A stretch of 23,004 nucleotides of DNA from Lachnospiraceae bacterium UBA7093 (GCA_002492465.1 DKYT01000020.1:204992-227995), one strand, 5' to 3'. Shown: positions 14,260-22,528, numbered from the stretch's first letter. Made by a program: numbers and translations. The notes: a model not told the origin generated them from the sequence alone.

Positions 14260-15231
14260 TCAATTATCAAATAGCGGTTCAATATACTTTAGGATAAATT
14301 CCATTCTATCCTTGACTTTTGGTCTAAACAGAGAAGCGATTGCAACCACCATGTTTTTTTTCGTGTTGACATAAATGGTATTTCCTCCATCCCCCATGGC
14401 TGCAAAGCCATCCTTATCAATCCACCACAAATATCCGTACGACAAATTTTGCCCTTCCCATCGACTGTGCTCCTTTGTACTTTCGTTTATCCATTTTTCT
14501 GACACAATTTGTTTACCGTTCCATATCCCATGATTTAAATATAATTGACCTAGTTTCGCCATATCTATGGGAGAGAGCGTAAGCCCCCAGCCTGCCGTAT
14601 TTACCCCCATAGGGTCAGCTACCCAGCCGCTAATATTCGTAGCTTGATTAAAAGCAAGCTGTTCTTCTTTGCTATGAAAAATAATATTCTTTTCAACGAC
14701 GATACCCAATGGAGCAAACAGATTTTCTTGCGCAAAACTTATGACAGATTGTCCCGTTGCCCTACCAAGAATACCGGACATAATATCCGGACCTATCAGG
14801 GGCGCATATCTAAATTTGCCAATTTGTCCCCTGCCACCCAATAAATCCAGTGAGAATTTTACCCAGTTATCGCTTGTAAAATACTTTATATAGGGATTAA
14901 ACTTATATTTATATGGCGCGGTCATTGTTAATAAATTTCTTAATGTAATATTTTGTATTGTTTTCTCTCTTTTTTTGATTTTATATTCAGGGAAAAAATC
15001 CAATACTTTTTGGTCAAGATCTTTGATATAGCCTTTGTCCATGGCAATTCCTATCAATATGGAAATGATACTTTTCGTTACCGAATATACATGAATTCGA
15101 CTATTTGCGGTACATTCATTAAAATAATGTTCGTATAATGTCTCACCATCTTTTAATACAACGATACCTGCAATATTTCCATAATCACGCATTACTACCT
15201 TTTCAAACGTTTCTATTTTTTCTTGAATCAT
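14260..15231 (-). CDS. Serine hydrolase, class C beta-lactamase-like
   Basis: A 323-residue protein of the AmpC/EstB-like serine hydrolase family (COG1680). The nucleophile motif SVTK is at 50-53, the Tyr motif is FRYAP (140-144), and GDGGNTI (280-286) takes the place of the third (KTG/HxG) box. There is no signal peptide, so it is probably cytoplasmic, and an antibiotic-destroying role is less likely than an esterase or peptidase role. The ATG at 15231 has AAAGGAG ahead; an ATG five bases upstream in another frame is followed at once by a stop. It is clearly richer in A and T than its neighbours, which may mark acquisition. Its promoter lacks the BlaI operators, so despite its family and position it does not look like part of the BlaI regulon. 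Confidence 0.88.
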   Translation of the reverse strand: MIQEKIETFEKVVMRDYGNIAGIVVLKDGETLYEHYFNECTANSRIHVYSVTKSIISILIGIAMDKGYIKDLDQKVLDFFPEYKIKKREKTIQNITLRNLLTMTAPYKYKFNPYIKYFTSDNWVKFSLDLLGGRGQIGKFRYAPLIGPDIMSGILGRATGQSVISFAQENLFAPLGIVVEKNIIFHSKEEQLAFNQATNISGWVADPMGVNTAGWGLTLSPIDMAKLGQLYLNHGIWNGKQIVSEKWINESTKEHSRWEGQNLSYGYLWWIDKDGFAAMGDGGNTIYVNTKKNMVVAIASLFRPKVKDRMEFILKYIEPLFDN

Positions 15232-15257
15232 GTCATTTTTTCTCCTTTAAATGTTCT

Positions 15258-15304
15258 AAGGATATCCTTGGATAAAGGATAAATCCATTAAAAATCATTT
15301 TCAA
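15258..15304 (-). promoter_or_regulatory. Promoter and palindrome ahead of the serine hydrolase gene
   Basis: On the minus strand TTGAAA (15304-15299), 17 bp, TATCCT (15281-15276). The perfect 12-base palindrome AAGGATATCCTT (15258-15269) covers the expected start point, a good place for an operator. Confidence 0.5.
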
Positions 15305-15326
15305 GGCATATTTTAAGATTTTACAG

Positions 15327-15363
15327 CAAAAACGCTTCGAAAGCAGGATTCCTTCCGAAGCGT
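15327..15363 (-). terminator. Intrinsic terminator of the PPK2 gene
   Basis: ACGCTTCG (15363-15356 on the minus strand) pairs with CGAAGCGT (15339-15332) across a 16-base loop, followed by TTTTG. It lies 58 bases beyond the PPK2 stop. Confidence 0.75.
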
Positions 15364-15420
15364 CCATTCCATTTATATCTTTAAATCTTTTAGTTTATTC
15401 TGACTGGTCAGGATAATTGC

Positions 15421-16890
15421 CTATCCCAGAACCTTCTCCAGCTCTTTTATCACAATCTTAAGCGCCTTAATTCTTGCGTATTTTTTATCCACTGACTCTA
15501 AAATATACCAGGGCGCATAAGCGGTACTGGTCTTTTCAATCATTTCGTTTACCGCCGTCTCGTAGGCGTCCCATTTCTCCCGGTTGCGCCAGTCCTCATC
15601 GGTAATCTTCCACTGCTTTCCGGGCGTATTCTGACGGTCTGTAAAGCGGGCAAGCTGGGTGTCCTTGTCAATTTGTACCCAGAACTTGATAATCACTGCA
15701 CCCCAGTCATGAAGCTCCTTCTCAAACTCGTTAATTTCATTGTATGCTCTTTTCCAGTCGTTTTCACTGCAAAAGTCCTCCAGCCGCTCTACCATCACAC
15801 GTCCGTACCAGCTTCTGTCAAAAATAGCAATATGCCCTGTTTTAGGCAGCCTGGTCCAGAACCGCCAAAGATAATGCCTCGCTTTTTCGTGAGGCTCCGG
15901 GCTGGCAATTGGATGTACCTCGTAGCCTCTTGGATCCAGAGCGCCTGTAATTCGTTTGATGTTGCCGCCCTTTCCCGCTGCATCCCAGCCTTCATAGGCA
16001 ATTATCACAGGCACCTGTTTTCTGTAAAGGCGGTTATGCAGTTCTCCTAAATGCTTCTGAAGCTTCTCCAGTTCATCCTTATACTCCTGCTCTTCCATAA
16101 ACTTATCCAAGGGCACCTCGGCAAGCTTCGGCATTTTTTGAAGAGGAAATACGTTCTGCAAAAGCGGCACTGCAAGATTCCGGTTCTGCATGGCAATCTC
16201 AATTCCCTGAGTCAGGGTTTCCAGTACCTGCAGCTCCGCCCACTTTTTGGATTTGGAATCTATGATATACCAGGGAGCGGAAGGCGAGTTGGTATCTTCC
16301 ATATACTGCCCAAATACTTCTTCACATTTTTTATAGTGCTTATTCTGCCATTTATCGTTTTCACTGACCCGCCAGCTGGTATCAATATCCCCTTTAAGCT
16401 CTTCAATTCGTTTTTTCTGCTCTTTCTCGCTGATCTGGAAGAAAAATTTCATCACCAGATAACCGTTGTCCGTAAGCTGCCGCTCAAATCTTCTGATGCT
16501 GCCGATCCTCTGCTCATAGGTCTTTTTATCCATCTCTCCGTGGAGACGCTTTCTGGTTACCTCGTCCATCCAGCCGGAATCCAACAGCATAAACTTCCCC
16601 GCTTCAGGCAGCTTGGTAAAATATCTGCAAAGAAAGGGCTTTCTGCTCTCCTCCTCGGTAGGCTGATCCATAGTCGCCACCTTGAAAAATCTGGGATCAA
16701 TATTCTGAATCACCTGCCCTATGGCGCTTCCCTTGCCAGCTGTTCCCCATCCCTCAACGAGCACCAAAACCGGGAGCTTATGCTCCTTAATCTGCATCTG
16801 CTGGCTGAAAAGCTTTTCTCTTGCCGCCTTCAGCCTTTCCTTTAACGCCTCTTCCTCCGGTTTTTCCATAAAAATAATGTCCTTCAGCAT
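15421..16890 (-). CDS. pap: Polyphosphate:AMP phosphotransferase (two-domain PPK2, class II)
   Basis: A 489-residue cytoplasmic kinase made of two tandem PPK2 domains, the layout of class II enzymes that move phosphate from polyphosphate to AMP to make ADP. The C-terminal domain keeps the full active-site set: Walker A EGWDAAGKGG (300-309) and the lid-type FDRSWYGRV (357-365). The N-terminal domain keeps EGWGTAGKGS (46-55), but its second motif is LLDSGWMDEV (102-111), lacking the DRSWYxR residues, so it is probably non-catalytic. The ATG at 16890 follows GGGAGGGAAGG. It has its own terminator and stands alone, 64 bases behind the HEPN gene. Class assignment follows from the two-domain layout; the nucleotide preference is inferred. 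Confidence 0.93.
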   Translation of the reverse strand: MLKDIIFMEKPEEEALKERLKAAREKLFSQQMQIKEHKLPVLVLVEGWGTAGKGSAIGQVIQNIDPRFFKVATMDQPTEEESRKPFLCRYFTKLPEAGKFMLLDSGWMDEVTRKRLHGEMDKKTYEQRIGSIRRFERQLTDNGYLVMKFFFQISEKEQKKRIEELKGDIDTSWRVSENDKWQNKHYKKCEEVFGQYMEDTNSPSAPWYIIDSKSKKWAELQVLETLTQGIEIAMQNRNLAVPLLQNVFPLQKMPKLAEVPLDKFMEEQEYKDELEKLQKHLGELHNRLYRKQVPVIIAYEGWDAAGKGGNIKRITGALDPRGYEVHPIASPEPHEKARHYLWRFWTRLPKTGHIAIFDRSWYGRVMVERLEDFCSENDWKRAYNEINEFEKELHDWGAVIIKFWVQIDKDTQLARFTDRQNTPGKQWKITDEDWRNREKWDAYETAVNEMIEKTSTAYAPWYILESVDKKYARIKALKIVIKELEKVLG

Positions 16891-16954
16891 GATACCTTCC
16901 CTCCCTTAAAATACTTTATACATCTGTCCTTTCGCTTCTCTTGCTAAATTTCAC

Positions 16955-17344
16955 TTATTGCTTCAAAAATTTTTCTACTCTTGCAATAAATTCCCTTGCA
17001 TTGAAAATCTGGTTTTCTGAATCTTCTTTTGATGCCATAAAAAAATCCGAATAATCACATTTTTCTCTAATGCGGTATGCACTGTCTATCAGCTTATAAG
17101 TATTTCGATCAAACTTCCCTTCATGCACATAAAACTGATTAAAATGTGCAATTACAGAACTATGCTTGGAAGCATCAAATCCATCCAATATATTTACCGC
17201 ACGTATCGCATGAAAAATCGCGTAATATGACCTATTTATCGCAACTTTATAAAATCCTGCTTCGTGATTGCTGACAGCCGCCTCCAAATCTTCCTTGGCT
17301 CGGTTCATGCGGTATTGTGAGAGCGCTTTTACATCAGGCTGCAT
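16955..17344 (-). CDS. HEPN-domain toxin-family protein
   Basis: A 129-residue helical protein of the HEPN superfamily. The nuclease motif R-X6-H is present as R38 to H45 (NRSYYAIFHAI), and the family C-terminus DYSDFFMASKED...QIFNAREFI is complete. HEPN proteins paired with MNT enzymes are RNA-cutting toxins in the HepT/MntA-type systems, where the MNT partner adds AMP to the toxin to silence it. The start overlaps the end of the MNT gene by 11 bases, so the pair is co-translated with the antitoxin first. Whether this HEPN has nuclease activity cannot be read from sequence. A C-terminal remnant of a related gene is at 3169-3363. Confidence 0.9.
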   Translation of the reverse strand: MQPDVKALSQYRMNRAKEDLEAAVSNHEAGFYKVAINRSYYAIFHAIRAVNILDGFDASKHSSVIAHFNQFYVHEGKFDRNTYKLIDSAYRIREKCDYSDFFMASKEDSENQIFNAREFIARVEKFLKQ

Positions 17345-17684
17345 ACAGAATCACTCCTTCCTCTGAAACATTTCTGTAAAAAGGGGATATTTTCTGCCAG
17401 TCCATGTACTCCTGATAGCTAACATCTACAATTGACAGAACCTTTAAATATTTTATAGAAATATCCGTTGATACATCCCCCAATCTGTCCTCATAATTCC
17501 GCAGTTCCCGGTCGGTAACATCTACAAGTACCATAATATCTATATCTGATTCGCTGGTTGCCGTTCCACGCGCAACAGAACCATATAAAATTACAGACTT
17601 CAATTTGCTTCCATATACTACCTGCAGCATGCCAGATAACTCCGTCAGCATAGTCTTTAACTGTATATCCCTCAACACGTCCAT
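17334..17684 (-). CDS. MNT-type minimal nucleotidyltransferase, antitoxin of the HEPN pair
   Basis: A 116-residue minimal nucleotidyltransferase of the DNA polymerase beta superfamily. The motif GSVARGTATSESDID (residues 35-49) gives the GS dipeptide and the two metal-binding Asp residues D47 and D49 (GSX10DXD). A third acidic position may be D76 (STDISIKY). In characterised MNT-HEPN systems the enzyme AMPylates a Tyr of the HEPN toxin; here that is inferred from gene order and overlap. The ATG at 17684 has only a moderate ribosome site (AAGGTGG). A possible -10 TATATT lies at 17728-17723 just behind the LacM terminator, so the pair probably has its own promoter. Confidence 0.9.
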   Translation of the reverse strand: MDVLRDIQLKTMLTELSGMLQVVYGSKLKSVILYGSVARGTATSESDIDIMVLVDVTDRELRNYEDRLGDVSTDISIKYLKVLSIVDVSYQEYMDWQKISPFYRNVSEEGVILYAA

Positions 17685-17730
17685 AATATATATCCACCAC
17701 CTTTACGTAAACCTTCCTCCACAATATAGC

Positions 17731-17760
17731 AAAACAGGGAGATAAATTTCTTATCTCCCT
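17731..17760 (-). terminator. Terminator of the lac operon
   Basis: AGGGAGATAA (17736-17745) and TTATCTCCCT (17751-17760) form a perfect 10-bp stem with a 5-base loop. On the minus strand it is followed by GTTTTGC. It stands 84 bases behind the LacM stop and just before the MNT gene. Confidence 0.78.
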
Positions 17761-17844
17761 AAAGATGGACAAATTCCTTTAATCACTTATATTATAGGCA
17801 ATTCTTTCAGATAAATCAATACAATTTAAGTTTAATATTTTTCC

Positions 17845-18813
17845 TTATGGTTCAATCGTAAAGGAAAACCGCATATCCTTATCTCCATAAACTCGATACG
17901 CTTCTTCCACATCCGCCCCCCAGCTGTCGATCCCCCCTACGCCTCTTACCGCTCCATATATGCACAAAACCGTTCTCCTTGCAGGCGGAAGCTCCTCCTG
18001 ATGCAGGGCGTTCTCCAACTCCTGCGCCGTATAAGGCAGGCAGCTAAAGGCAAATGGTTCTTCTCCGGAAAATTTAAGGCAAAAATCTTTTTCCTCCCTG
18101 TCGCTGTTATCCAGCACTTTATTGCGGCAGACCTCTACCCACCGGGTATCCATATGCATCCCGCAGTCCTGAGGCACCAGGTAAGGAGTGACAGGCAGTC
18201 CCTCTATCTGATAAACGCCCTGCTCCCCTCCTGCCCTTCTGTCCGGATAGGTCTCGCCGCTGAGTCCTTCATATCGATACCCTGCTGCCTTTGTAGGCAT
18301 CACAAACCGAATACCGAATACGGGAAGCTCCGGAAGTTCTTGCTTTCCCTGATACTCTGCGGTTACCTGTATTTTCCCCAGGGAATCAACATGATAAGAT
18401 ACCTTTACGTTGGTTTTGGGACTTGTGATCGTTTCATAAGTGAAAACCAACAACACCTCCTCTGCTTTTTCATCCTTGGTATACCGGTTATTTTCCGGCG
18501 CTTTGGGAAGGGGTATTGCCTTGCCATCCACCATCACCTCTATTCCCACACAGCCCATAAACAAATCGGCGCTCAGCCAGCTTCCCGATTTCAAGTGGAA
18601 CCCGCTTCCTCTGTCATTATCTGTCAGCGCTCTCCAAAAAGTGGGCTTAGGCGTACGGTAAAGCCATTCTTTTCCATCGATGCAAAATGATTCCGGTCCT
18701 CCAGTCTGATAAGAAAAAAGATAGTGAAAATCTTTATCCCCGGTATTTCCCCGGACACCCAGCGTACAGTCTCCATAGATAATCCGAAAGCATTCTTTAT
18801 CTGTATTTTCCAT
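17845..18813 (-). CDS. lacM: Beta-galactosidase small subunit (LacM)
   Basis: A 322-residue protein matching the beta-galactosidase small-chain domain, that is, the C-terminal third of single-chain LacZ. Recognisable parts are FHYLFSYQTGGPESFCIDGKE near the start, then PTFWRALTDNDRGSGFH, and GGIDSWGADVEEAYRV near the end. It has no catalytic Glu; in the LacLM heterodimer it completes the active site and the fold. Its length equals that of known LacM proteins (about 320). It begins inside the end of lacL with a 17-base overlap and a GAGG site inside lacL, so this is a true split gene and not a frameshift. Last gene of the galactoside operon, followed by a terminator. Confidence 0.93.
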   Translation of the reverse strand: MENTDKECFRIIYGDCTLGVRGNTGDKDFHYLFSYQTGGPESFCIDGKEWLYRTPKPTFWRALTDNDRGSGFHLKSGSWLSADLFMGCVGIEVMVDGKAIPLPKAPENNRYTKDEKAEEVLLVFTYETITSPKTNVKVSYHVDSLGKIQVTAEYQGKQELPELPVFGIRFVMPTKAAGYRYEGLSGETYPDRRAGGEQGVYQIEGLPVTPYLVPQDCGMHMDTRWVEVCRNKVLDNSDREEKDFCLKFSGEEPFAFSCLPYTAQELENALHQEELPPARRTVLCIYGAVRGVGGIDSWGADVEEAYRVYGDKDMRFSFTIEP

Positions 18814-20728
18814 AATAATACCTCACTTCCTGCATTGCCGGTTTTTCCCTTCGGTCGGCAAATAGGATTCCATTTCCTGAAAATTCATAATCAGAAGGTC
18901 TGTCATCAAAATCGCCTCCATAGCGAAGCACCTTCTGTCCCGTAACTTCATCCTCCACCTCGATCGCCTGGTCAATAAAATCCCATATAAAACCGCCCTG
19001 ATACATAGGAAATTCATCCAGCAGCTTCATATAAGAGCCCATTCCGCCCAGGGAATTTCCCATATCATGCATATATTCGCACAAGATAAAGGACTTTTTC
19101 GGATCATTCTCCAGATACTCTCTCACCTGTTCCGGCGCTGCATACATGCGGCTTTCCACATCCGATATGCACTCCTCATAAGCCCTGTTATGAAATACCC
19201 CTTCATAATGCACCAGCCTGCCGTCCTTCTTCTCCTGGAAGAAACGATTCATTGCCTTAATATTTTCCCCTGCATAGGATTCGTTTCCTAAAGACCAGAA
19301 CAGCACAGATACATGATTCTTAAAAAGTTCAAAATTACTCCTCGCCCGGTCGAGAACCGCCTCTTTCCACTGGGCAAGGCTTCCCGGCACATTCCAGGAA
19401 GGCTCCACCTGCCCCAGCTTCTGCCAGCTTCCATGAGACTCCAGATTGGTTTCCGCCATCATATAAATTCCCTTTTCATCACACAGATAATACCATGGAA
19501 TCTGATCCGGATAATGACAAGTCCGCACGGCATTGATCTTATTTTTAAGAAGAAGATCCATATCCTGAATCATCTCCTCCATACCGATGGATCTGCCCTT
19601 TTGGGCGCTCCACTCATGACGGTTTACACCGCAGATCACAAGCCGCTTTTGGTTCAGATACATCACCTTGTCTTTGATTTCCAATTTTCTGAAGCCTACA
19701 GGGTAAGGCACTGCTTCCGTTAGAGTTCCGCTGCCATCATATAATTTTATTGTCAACTGATATAAGTAAGGATCCCCATTGTCCCAAAGCCTTATCTTCT
19801 CTATACTTTGCCTGGGAAGGCTGACGCGCAGCTCCTGGCAATCTGACGGTTCCCGTCTTTCGGAAAAAGGAAGTCTGCCCCTTACACATGCCTTTCCTTC
19901 CTGATCGGTAAGACAAATCTCCGCCCAACCGCCAGTTTTCTTTCCCTCAAAAGGAAATTCTGTGGAAATCTTCAAATCCAGAGAAAGGCTTCCTCCTCCG
20001 CTATCCGACACCTCCGGTTTTATCCATAGATCCTCCAGATGGACAGCCGGCTTCCCGTACAGCTTTACGCTTCGAAAAATGCCAAAGAAACGAAAGAAAT
20101 CCTGATCCTCCAAAAATGCCGCCGTGCTCCTTTTATGCACCTCCACCGCCAGCCGATTGCCCTTTTCTCTCACATAAGGCGTCAGATCAAACTCGGAAGG
20201 GGTAAAGCTATCCTCCGCATAGCCGATAAAATGACCGTTCAACCACAGATACATTGCCTGCTCTACACCCTCAAAGCAAACGACGATCCGCTTCCCCAAA
20301 AGCCCTTTTTCCAAGTCAAATTCCCTGATATAGGAACCAACCGGATTGTAAGACGCCTGACTGAACATTCCTCTCCACTCTTTACTGTTTTTCAGAGAAT
20401 ATGCCGGTCTTCTGTAAAAATGTCCTTCCCAGGGATACATGGTATTAATATAATGGATCTTATCATATCCTGCCATTTCAATATGGCAGGGAACCTGGAT
20501 TTGGTCAAACTCTCTAAAGTCGAAATTCTCCCGATAAAAGTCTGCAGGTCTTACGGCTCCATTTTCAGAATAATGAAACCTCCATGTGCCATTTAAGTCT
20601 TGCTCCAAAGAGCTCTTTCCCGCTTCCAGTTCCTTCTCGTTGGCGTAAAAATAATGATCGCTGTGTGCCGGAATCTGACCCACGCGAAATACCTCCGGAT
20701 CGTCCAGCCATTCCAATTTTGCTTCCAC
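18797..20728 (-). CDS. lacL: Beta-galactosidase large subunit (LacL), GH2
   Basis: A 643-residue glycoside hydrolase family 2 enzyme lacking the small-chain domain. It shows the sugar-binding domain (about 45-225), an immunoglobulin-like domain and the TIM barrel (from about 355, LNQKRLVICGVNRHEWS). The acid/base Glu483 is in SLGNES and the nucleophile Glu551 is in ILCEYMHDMGNS. It hydrolyses terminal beta-galactosides such as lactose in the cytoplasm, together with LacM. The start codon is GTG at 20728, chosen because GGAGAAGAGAC stands directly ahead and the N-terminus (LEWLDDPEVFRVGQIPAHSDHYFY) aligns with the family; no better ATG lies upstream. It follows the MalG-type permease by 24 bases in the same operon. 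The LacL-LacM split is well known in lactobacilli and Leuconostoc. Confidence 0.95.
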   Translation of the reverse strand: MEAKLEWLDDPEVFRVGQIPAHSDHYFYANEKELEAGKSSLEQDLNGTWRFHYSENGAVRPADFYRENFDFREFDQIQVPCHIEMAGYDKIHYINTMYPWEGHFYRRPAYSLKNSKEWRGMFSQASYNPVGSYIREFDLEKGLLGKRIVVCFEGVEQAMYLWLNGHFIGYAEDSFTPSEFDLTPYVREKGNRLAVEVHKRSTAAFLEDQDFFRFFGIFRSVKLYGKPAVHLEDLWIKPEVSDSGGGSLSLDLKISTEFPFEGKKTGGWAEICLTDQEGKACVRGRLPFSERREPSDCQELRVSLPRQSIEKIRLWDNGDPYLYQLTIKLYDGSGTLTEAVPYPVGFRKLEIKDKVMYLNQKRLVICGVNRHEWSAQKGRSIGMEEMIQDMDLLLKNKINAVRTCHYPDQIPWYYLCDEKGIYMMAETNLESHGSWQKLGQVEPSWNVPGSLAQWKEAVLDRARSNFELFKNHVSVLFWSLGNESYAGENIKAMNRFFQEKKDGRLVHYEGVFHNRAYEECISDVESRMYAAPEQVREYLENDPKKSFILCEYMHDMGNSLGGMGSYMKLLDEFPMYQGGFIWDFIDQAIEVEDEVTGQKVLRYGGDFDDRPSDYEFSGNGILFADRREKPAMQEVRYYYGKYR

Positions 20729-20752
20729 GTCTCTTCTCCGTTTCTTTTTTCG

Positions 20753-21586
20753 TTATTCCTTCACTGCACCTGCTGCTACGCCTGCCAGAATATATTTCTG
20801 GAAAAAAACATAGATCGCAATGGTAGGAATCATAATGATAATAATACCGGCAGCAAGGGTCTGCCAGGAACCCTGCTGGGCATTTGCATAGTTCATTAAA
20901 AAGGTAGTCAATGTGCGCAGCTTGTTTTTGGGCATATACAAATAAGGAATATACATATCATTGATAATATTGATCGCCTTGATAATACATACAGTCGCAG
21001 TTGCCGGCGCCAGTAAGGGAAAGATAATTTTGGCAAAAAGCCCAAAATAGGAACAGCCATCCAGCAATGCCGCCTCGTCAAGCGCCACGGAAATACCGGA
21101 AATAAACTGCCTGTAAATATATAACTGCATAAGATCGGATGCTACATAGATCACAATAGGCGCCCATATGGTATTATACAAATGCAGTCCCTGAATCACC
21201 TGAAATCTTGCAATCTCTGTTACAAAGGTGGGAATCAACATTCCCATAAAAAACAGTCCCACAACGATCTTTTTCCCCTTAAATTGAAATCTCTCGATAA
21301 TAAATGCTGTGATTGTTCCAAACATAACATTAAAGAACAAAGAAATCAATAAGATAATACCCGTATTTTTAAATCCCAGCAGCAAATATTTATCTGTCAA
21401 TACATCCCGGAAATTTTCAAAGGTAATTCTATTCCATGCAGGCAGAAGCAGCGGTGATGTAACTGCCATATCCCCCTTTGTCTTCAGCGCTGCAAAAAGA
21501 GTGAGGAGAATCGGTGCTATCACGATCACAACCATACCCAGACATATGATCTGTTTTATAAACTGCGTCAATGCTTTTCTATACAT
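20753..21586 (-). CDS. Carbohydrate ABC permease (MalG type) of the galactoside operon
   Basis: A 277-residue inner-membrane permease with six hydrophobic segments. The first is near residues 13-33 (IICLGMVVIVIAPILLTLF), and the last is near 240-262. The EAA loop reads LDEAALLDGCSYFGLFAKI, followed by FPLLAPA, and the C-terminus is LAGVAAGAVKE, the hallmark of MalG-family subunits. It would import a galactoside for the LacLM enzyme encoded immediately downstream. No ATPase gene is in the visible operon. It starts three bases after the stop of the upstream permease, with TCCTCC on the plus strand marking a strong ribosome site. Confidence 0.93.
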   Translation of the reverse strand: MYRKALTQFIKQIICLGMVVIVIAPILLTLFAALKTKGDMAVTSPLLLPAWNRITFENFRDVLTDKYLLLGFKNTGIILLISLFFNVMFGTITAFIIERFQFKGKKIVVGLFFMGMLIPTFVTEIARFQVIQGLHLYNTIWAPIVIYVASDLMQLYIYRQFISGISVALDEAALLDGCSYFGLFAKIIFPLLAPATATVCIIKAINIINDMYIPYLYMPKNKLRTLTTFLMNYANAQQGSWQTLAAGIIIIMIPTIAIYVFFQKYILAGVAAGAVKE

Positions 21587-21589
21587 AAC

Positions 21590-22483
21590 CTATTTCCTCC
21601 TGTCCTTTAAGATCAAACCGTGGATCAGATAATTCTGAATCACATAAATAAAAATGATCATAAACATGATTGCTACAGCCATAGAGGAGGCAAGACCAAA
21701 ATTGGAAAATGTAAATGCCGTCTTAATGGTATAAAGAGTAAAGGTAGAAGACGCATAACCGGGACCTCCTGCCGTCATTACAAAAGGAATATCAAATACC
21801 TGCAAAGCGCCCCTGATATTATCAAATAATACAAAATCTACCATCAGCATGATCGCCGGCACCTGCACATACTTGAAAAGCTGCCATGTAGTGGCGCCAT
21901 CCACCTTTGCCGCCTCCAGCACATCCTGAGGAACCGACTGAAGCGCCGCCATAAAAAGAATCACATGATAACCGCTAAACCTCCACAAAGAGACAAAAGC
22001 CAGTACATAATTAACAATCTTCGGATCCGACAGCCAGCTTCTAATCAACGATTCCATATGTAAGGATGTGAGAATTGCATCAAACGCTCCGTTAATAGGT
22101 GAAAAGAAATAAGAGAAAGCATATGAAATTGCCACCCCATTGATGATATAAGGCATGAACACCATTGTCTTATAAAATTTTGCCGCCCGAAGCTTTCCCG
22201 TAAGTAAAACTGCAAAGGCAAGCTCCACAAAAATCATAAAAAAGTGAATTACAAAATATACTGCATTATTTTTCAGCGACATCCACAAATCTTTATTCTG
22301 AAACATAGATATGTAATTTTCTATCCCTATAAAATTTTTTTCCTGTGAATAACCATCCCAGTTGGTAAAGCTCATTCGGAACAGATCAAATGCAGGAAAC
22401 ACAACAAATGCAATCAAGAGCAGCATAGGTACGATCAATGATATGATAATAAATCTGCTCCTTTTTTTATTCAATTTACTCAT
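21590..22483 (-). CDS. Sugar ABC permease (MalF/UgpA type) of the galactoside operon
   Basis: A 297-residue permease starting MSKLNKKRSRFIIISLIVPM, a basic cytoplasmic tip followed by the first membrane helix. The EAA loop is VLEAAKVDGATTWQLFKYVQ followed by VPAIM, and the region GIENYISMFQNKDLWMSLKN is typical of the group. The frame is open to an ATG at 22528, but that codon lies in the intercistronic hairpin; the ATG at 22483 has GGAGGTAGCT directly ahead. Pairs with the MalG-type permease three bases downstream. Confidence 0.93.
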   Translation of the reverse strand: MSKLNKKRSRFIIISLIVPMLLLIAFVVFPAFDLFRMSFTNWDGYSQEKNFIGIENYISMFQNKDLWMSLKNNAVYFVIHFFMIFVELAFAVLLTGKLRAAKFYKTMVFMPYIINGVAISYAFSYFFSPINGAFDAILTSLHMESLIRSWLSDPKIVNYVLAFVSLWRFSGYHVILFMAALQSVPQDVLEAAKVDGATTWQLFKYVQVPAIMLMVDFVLFDNIRGALQVFDIPFVMTAGGPGYASSTFTLYTIKTAFTFSNFGLASSMAVAIMFMIIFIYVIQNYLIHGLILKDRRK

Positions 22484-22501
22484 AGCTACCTCCGGTAATA
22501 A

Positions 22502-22528
22502 TTGGGGGCTGTTTACTGCAGCCCCCAA
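22502..22528 (-). other. Intercistronic hairpin between solute-binding protein and permease genes
   Basis: TTGGGGGCTG (22502-22511) and CAGCCCCCAA (22519-22528) form a perfect 10-bp stem with a 7-base loop. On the minus strand the next bases are TTATTACC and there is no long T run. Such hairpins after the binding-protein gene are known from other sugar ABC operons (for example malE-malF), where they protect the upstream message or let only part of transcription through. This gives more binding protein than permease. Confidence 0.7.

Noticed and set aside
12236..15231. A beta-lactam resistance cassette (BlaI, BlaR1, beta-lactamase)
   Set aside because: The M56 protein lacks the penicillin sensor domain, and the serine hydrolase has no signal peptide and no BlaI operator.
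16051..16845. 264-codon + strand open frame opposite the PPK2 gene
   Set aside because: The minus-strand protein is a certain PPK2 over its full length; the + frame encodes a low-complexity Leu/His/Phe-rich sequence with no domain, as expected for a complement of a conserved gene.
18001..18690. 229-codon + strand open frame opposite lacM
   Set aside because: Fully inside lacM on the other strand, with no ribosome site and no recognisable domain.
17845..20728. LacL and LacM as a frameshifted lacZ pseudogene
   Set aside because: Both proteins have the known subunit lengths, LacM has its own start and ribosome site, and the 17-base overlap fits the heterodimeric LacLM type.
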